Below, in pieces: positions 63,654 through 64,000 of a DNA stretch of 64,000 bases (position 1 is its first letter; each line of letters begins with the position of its first letter). Location: contig NZ_LFTY01000002.1 in NCBI RefSeq assembly GCF_001078595.1, positions 2,351,773 to 2,415,772 on the forward strand, read 5' to 3'. The notes under the pieces were generated by a model, which was given only the letters and a program-made list of their open reading frames with translations, had not been told where the DNA came from and searched no databases. A program made the position numbers and the translations under genes. The stretch is from Candidatus Rhodobacter oscarellae. Lineage in GTDB: Bacteria > Pseudomonadota > Alphaproteobacteria > Rhodobacterales > Rhodobacteraceae.

Positions 63654-63938
63654 TCAGAAAATGGTTTCGCCCTGCTGGTCGATCAGCATCTTCGCCTTGT
63701 GTACAGAGGTCTCGACGGCCTCATCGCGATTGCTGGTCACATCGGCGCGGATCATCTGGTGGGTCTTGGTCTCGCCGTCGATGTCCTTTTCGATGCGGGC
63801 GGCAATGCGATGCCCGCCGCTCTCCGAGATCGGCTCGGCATAGATGCGGAAGCCACTATGCTCGACGGGATCGGCGGACTTGCCCTTCTTTGGACCGTCG
63901 CCGCCACCGCCGCCGAAGAGTTTGGATAGAAATGACAT
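63654..63938 (-). CDS. HlyU family transcriptional regulator-like protein
   Basis: 94 residues: a basic/Gly-rich start (MSFLSKLFGGGGGDGPKKGK) followed by the HlyU fold (GFRIYAEPISESGGHRIAARI, DEAVETSVHKAKMLIDQQGE). In Vibrio HlyU activates haemolysin genes; alphaproteobacterial homologues are small proteins of unknown role, so regulatory function is only a label here. Confidence 0.85.
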   Translation of the reverse strand: MSFLSKLFGGGGGDGPKKGKSADPVEHSGFRIYAEPISESGGHRIAARIEKDIDGETKTHQMIRADVTSNRDEAVETSVHKAKMLIDQQGETIF

Positions 63939-64000
63939 GATACGCCCCCGTTAGCCCGATGGCAGAGATGTTAGCCGCTCAGACAGGCGGCGCAAGGTCT

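Overview
The window is high-GC alphaproteobacterial chromosome, most likely a marine Rhodobacteraceae/Roseobacter-group member. This is inferred from gene content (GlnD, NrdR-RibD, DUF6173, CHCC zinc-finger protein, DUF2459, HlyU-family, ETF-QO, DmdC-like acyl-CoA dehydrogenase) and from long antisense open frames typical of about 65% GC. No rRNA, CRISPR array or prophage was seen. There is one tRNA, tRNA-Gln(UUG).

Layout. 1-6.8 kb: end of a periplasmic-binding-fold PBP activator gene, glnD, an 850-bp gap with a strong hairpin, then argD-argF. 7.1-11.1 kb: a GMC oxidoreductase and an EamA-transporter/hydroxypyruvate-isomerase-like pair, bracketed by two inverted copies of a four-palindrome repeat; then Sua5/TsaC. 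12-17 kb: an operon of acyl-CoA dehydrogenase, MBL-fold hydrolase and DUF6173, in which the MBL gene is split by an IS110/IS1111-type element. 17-24 kb: membrane protein, GreA, VOC protein, ETF-QO, pirin, DUF2459 and a zinc-finger protein, with two copies of a second repeat family. 23.7-26.3 kb: divergent GT14-type glycosyltransferase and sulfotransferase. 26.4-32.9 kb: a gene-poor stretch of visibly lower GC beside tRNA-Gln, with an AraC regulator, a limonene-monooxygenase-like flavoprotein, an LpxL-like acyltransferase and a cold-shock protein. 32.9-44.4 kb: a sugar-acid catabolic island. 44.5-51.9 kb: aconitase X, a NIT-domain chemoreceptor, a YedK-type SRAP protein, a thioredoxin-fold protein and a third enolase-superfamily enzyme. 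51.9-60.4 kb: ribE and ribD-nrdR on either side of a kps-type capsule locus (kpsS, export lipoprotein, kpsC) that carries an IS630 element. 60.6-63.9 kb: secreted protein, YjbQ, glycosyltransferase, SDR, HlyU-family protein.

The genes of the sugar-acid island together cover a De Ley-Doudoroff galactose route: an ABC transporter imports the sugar, an SDR oxidises it, an SMP-30 lactonase opens the lactone, an enolase-superfamily enzyme dehydrates the aldonate, DgoK phosphorylates KDGal and DgoA cleaves KDPGal. The lactonase is fused to an IclR regulator in one 561-residue protein. Three matching 17-bp palindromes in the two control regions look like its operators. The ABC substrate-binding gene carries a one-base frameshift.

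Most notable items: (i) a 140-180-bp element of four consecutive short palindromes, three copies; (ii) a roughly 235-bp repeat with an internal 16-bp stem, three copies; (iii) the IS1111-type element with a 426-bp noncoding end where a bridge/seek RNA would be expected; (iv) the IclR-SMP30 fusion and its operators.
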